From assembly GCA_902761635.1 (NCBI GenBank), contig CACWLG010000017.1, forward strand, positions 1-60,328: a stretch of DNA of 60,328 bases, given 5' to 3'. Numbering within the stretch: the stretch's first letter is position 1; each line of letters begins with the position of its first letter. Below the pieces are notes generated by a model, which saw only the letters and a list, made by a program, of their open reading frames with translations, made no database searches and had not been told where the DNA came from. Shown here one piece after another: positions 60,201 to 60,328 of the stretch. The translations under genes were made by a program, and so were the position numbers. Origin of the DNA: Oscillospiraceae bacterium. GTDB taxonomy: Bacteria > Bacillota > Clostridia > Oscillospirales > Oscillospiraceae.

Positions 60201-60328
60201 GAGGCAGCCTTTGCGAATTCTTTTAGGCAATGTAGCGTTACAATAGATGTGAGACTAAGGGAATAGAAAAAAGCGGTTGAGTTTGTTAGAATGAAGCTAC
60301 CACACCACCAAACTAACAAAAGGAGCTC
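60201..60328 (+). other. AT-rich right edge with ribosome binding site of an unseen gene
   Basis: No coding sequence ends here. TTTGTTAG (about 60283) and CTAACAAA (about 60313) form an inverted repeat, and AAAGGAG occurs at the extreme end, as expected just before a + strand start codon outside the window. Composition is distinctly more AT-rich than neighbours, which suggests a mobile or foreign segment, but nothing is proven. Confidence 0.35.

Noticed and set aside
1-60328. CRISPR arrays, tRNA or rRNA genes, full insertion sequences, prophage genes
   Set aside because: No regularly spaced repeats, cloverleaf-like sequences, transposase, integrase or structural phage proteins were seen.

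Overview
The window is about 60% G+C apart from a few AT-rich patches. Its genes have sigma-A-type promoters, AGGAGG-type ribosome binding sites and frequent TTG/GTG starts. Gene content (Spo0J/Noc-like ParB, YlmH, CpsBCD-LCP exopolysaccharide genes, VanZ, DUF1385, NHLP-type peptide export) points to a high-GC anaerobic member of the Clostridia, most likely an Oscillospiraceae-like gut bacterium. That placement is an inference from gene families, not from a marker-gene comparison.

Layout. 1-780: the end of a polysaccharide-export ABC ATPase and an AT-rich acyltransferase remnant. 0.9-6.2 kb: a surface phosphodiester glycosidase, ParB, a sodium/amino-acid symporter and a VanZ-VOC fusion. 6.2-11.1 kb (-): an envelope operon with an HlyD adaptor, a MacB-like permease without ATPase, a small anchored protein and a D,D-carboxypeptidase. 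11.3-15.7 kb (-): a sugar ABC importer without ATPase, with an unusually large binding protein. 15.9-17.9 kb (+): a two-component system. 18.1-22.8 kb (-): peptidase T, YlmH and a TetM-like GTPase fused to a Rae1/YacP-type NYN nuclease. 23.0-24.9 kb (+): a second two-component pair, interrupted by a structured spacer. 25-32.2 kb (+): housekeeping genes (DUF1385, prmC, recA, recX, rimO, pgsA, cysS) with small dispersed repeats between them, including a MITE-like element. 32.3-33.8 kb (-): a TPR-hydrolase lipid-bilayer-anchored protein and a frameshifted small gene. 34.3-38.9 kb (+): an exopolysaccharide regulatory operon (SGNH-like, CpsC, CpsD, CpsB, LCP).

38.9-46.0 kb (-) is a compact NHLP-type secretion operon: STAS, short membrane-fusion protein, C39 peptidase-ABC transporter, second ABC transporter and a cysteine-free double-glycine peptide, followed by YdcF-like and coiled-coil genes. 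Upstream lie a VUT transporter with a preQ1-I-like riboswitch plus an SDR, then an adenylate-forming ligase fused to a degenerate STAS domain, a metallophosphoesterase, a GT2-GtrA transferase, two tandem paralogous anchored proteins and a second phosphodiester glycosidase. 55.7-60.1 kb holds an orphan EIIC-like protein, a lipoprotein and a diguanylate cyclase.

The two best candidates for a little-described system are (i) the GTPase-NYN fusion overlapping ylmH, which looks like a ribosome-stalling/quality-control unit, and (ii) the NHLP peptide-export locus with two STAS modules, one fused to an acyl-CoA-synthetase-like enzyme.
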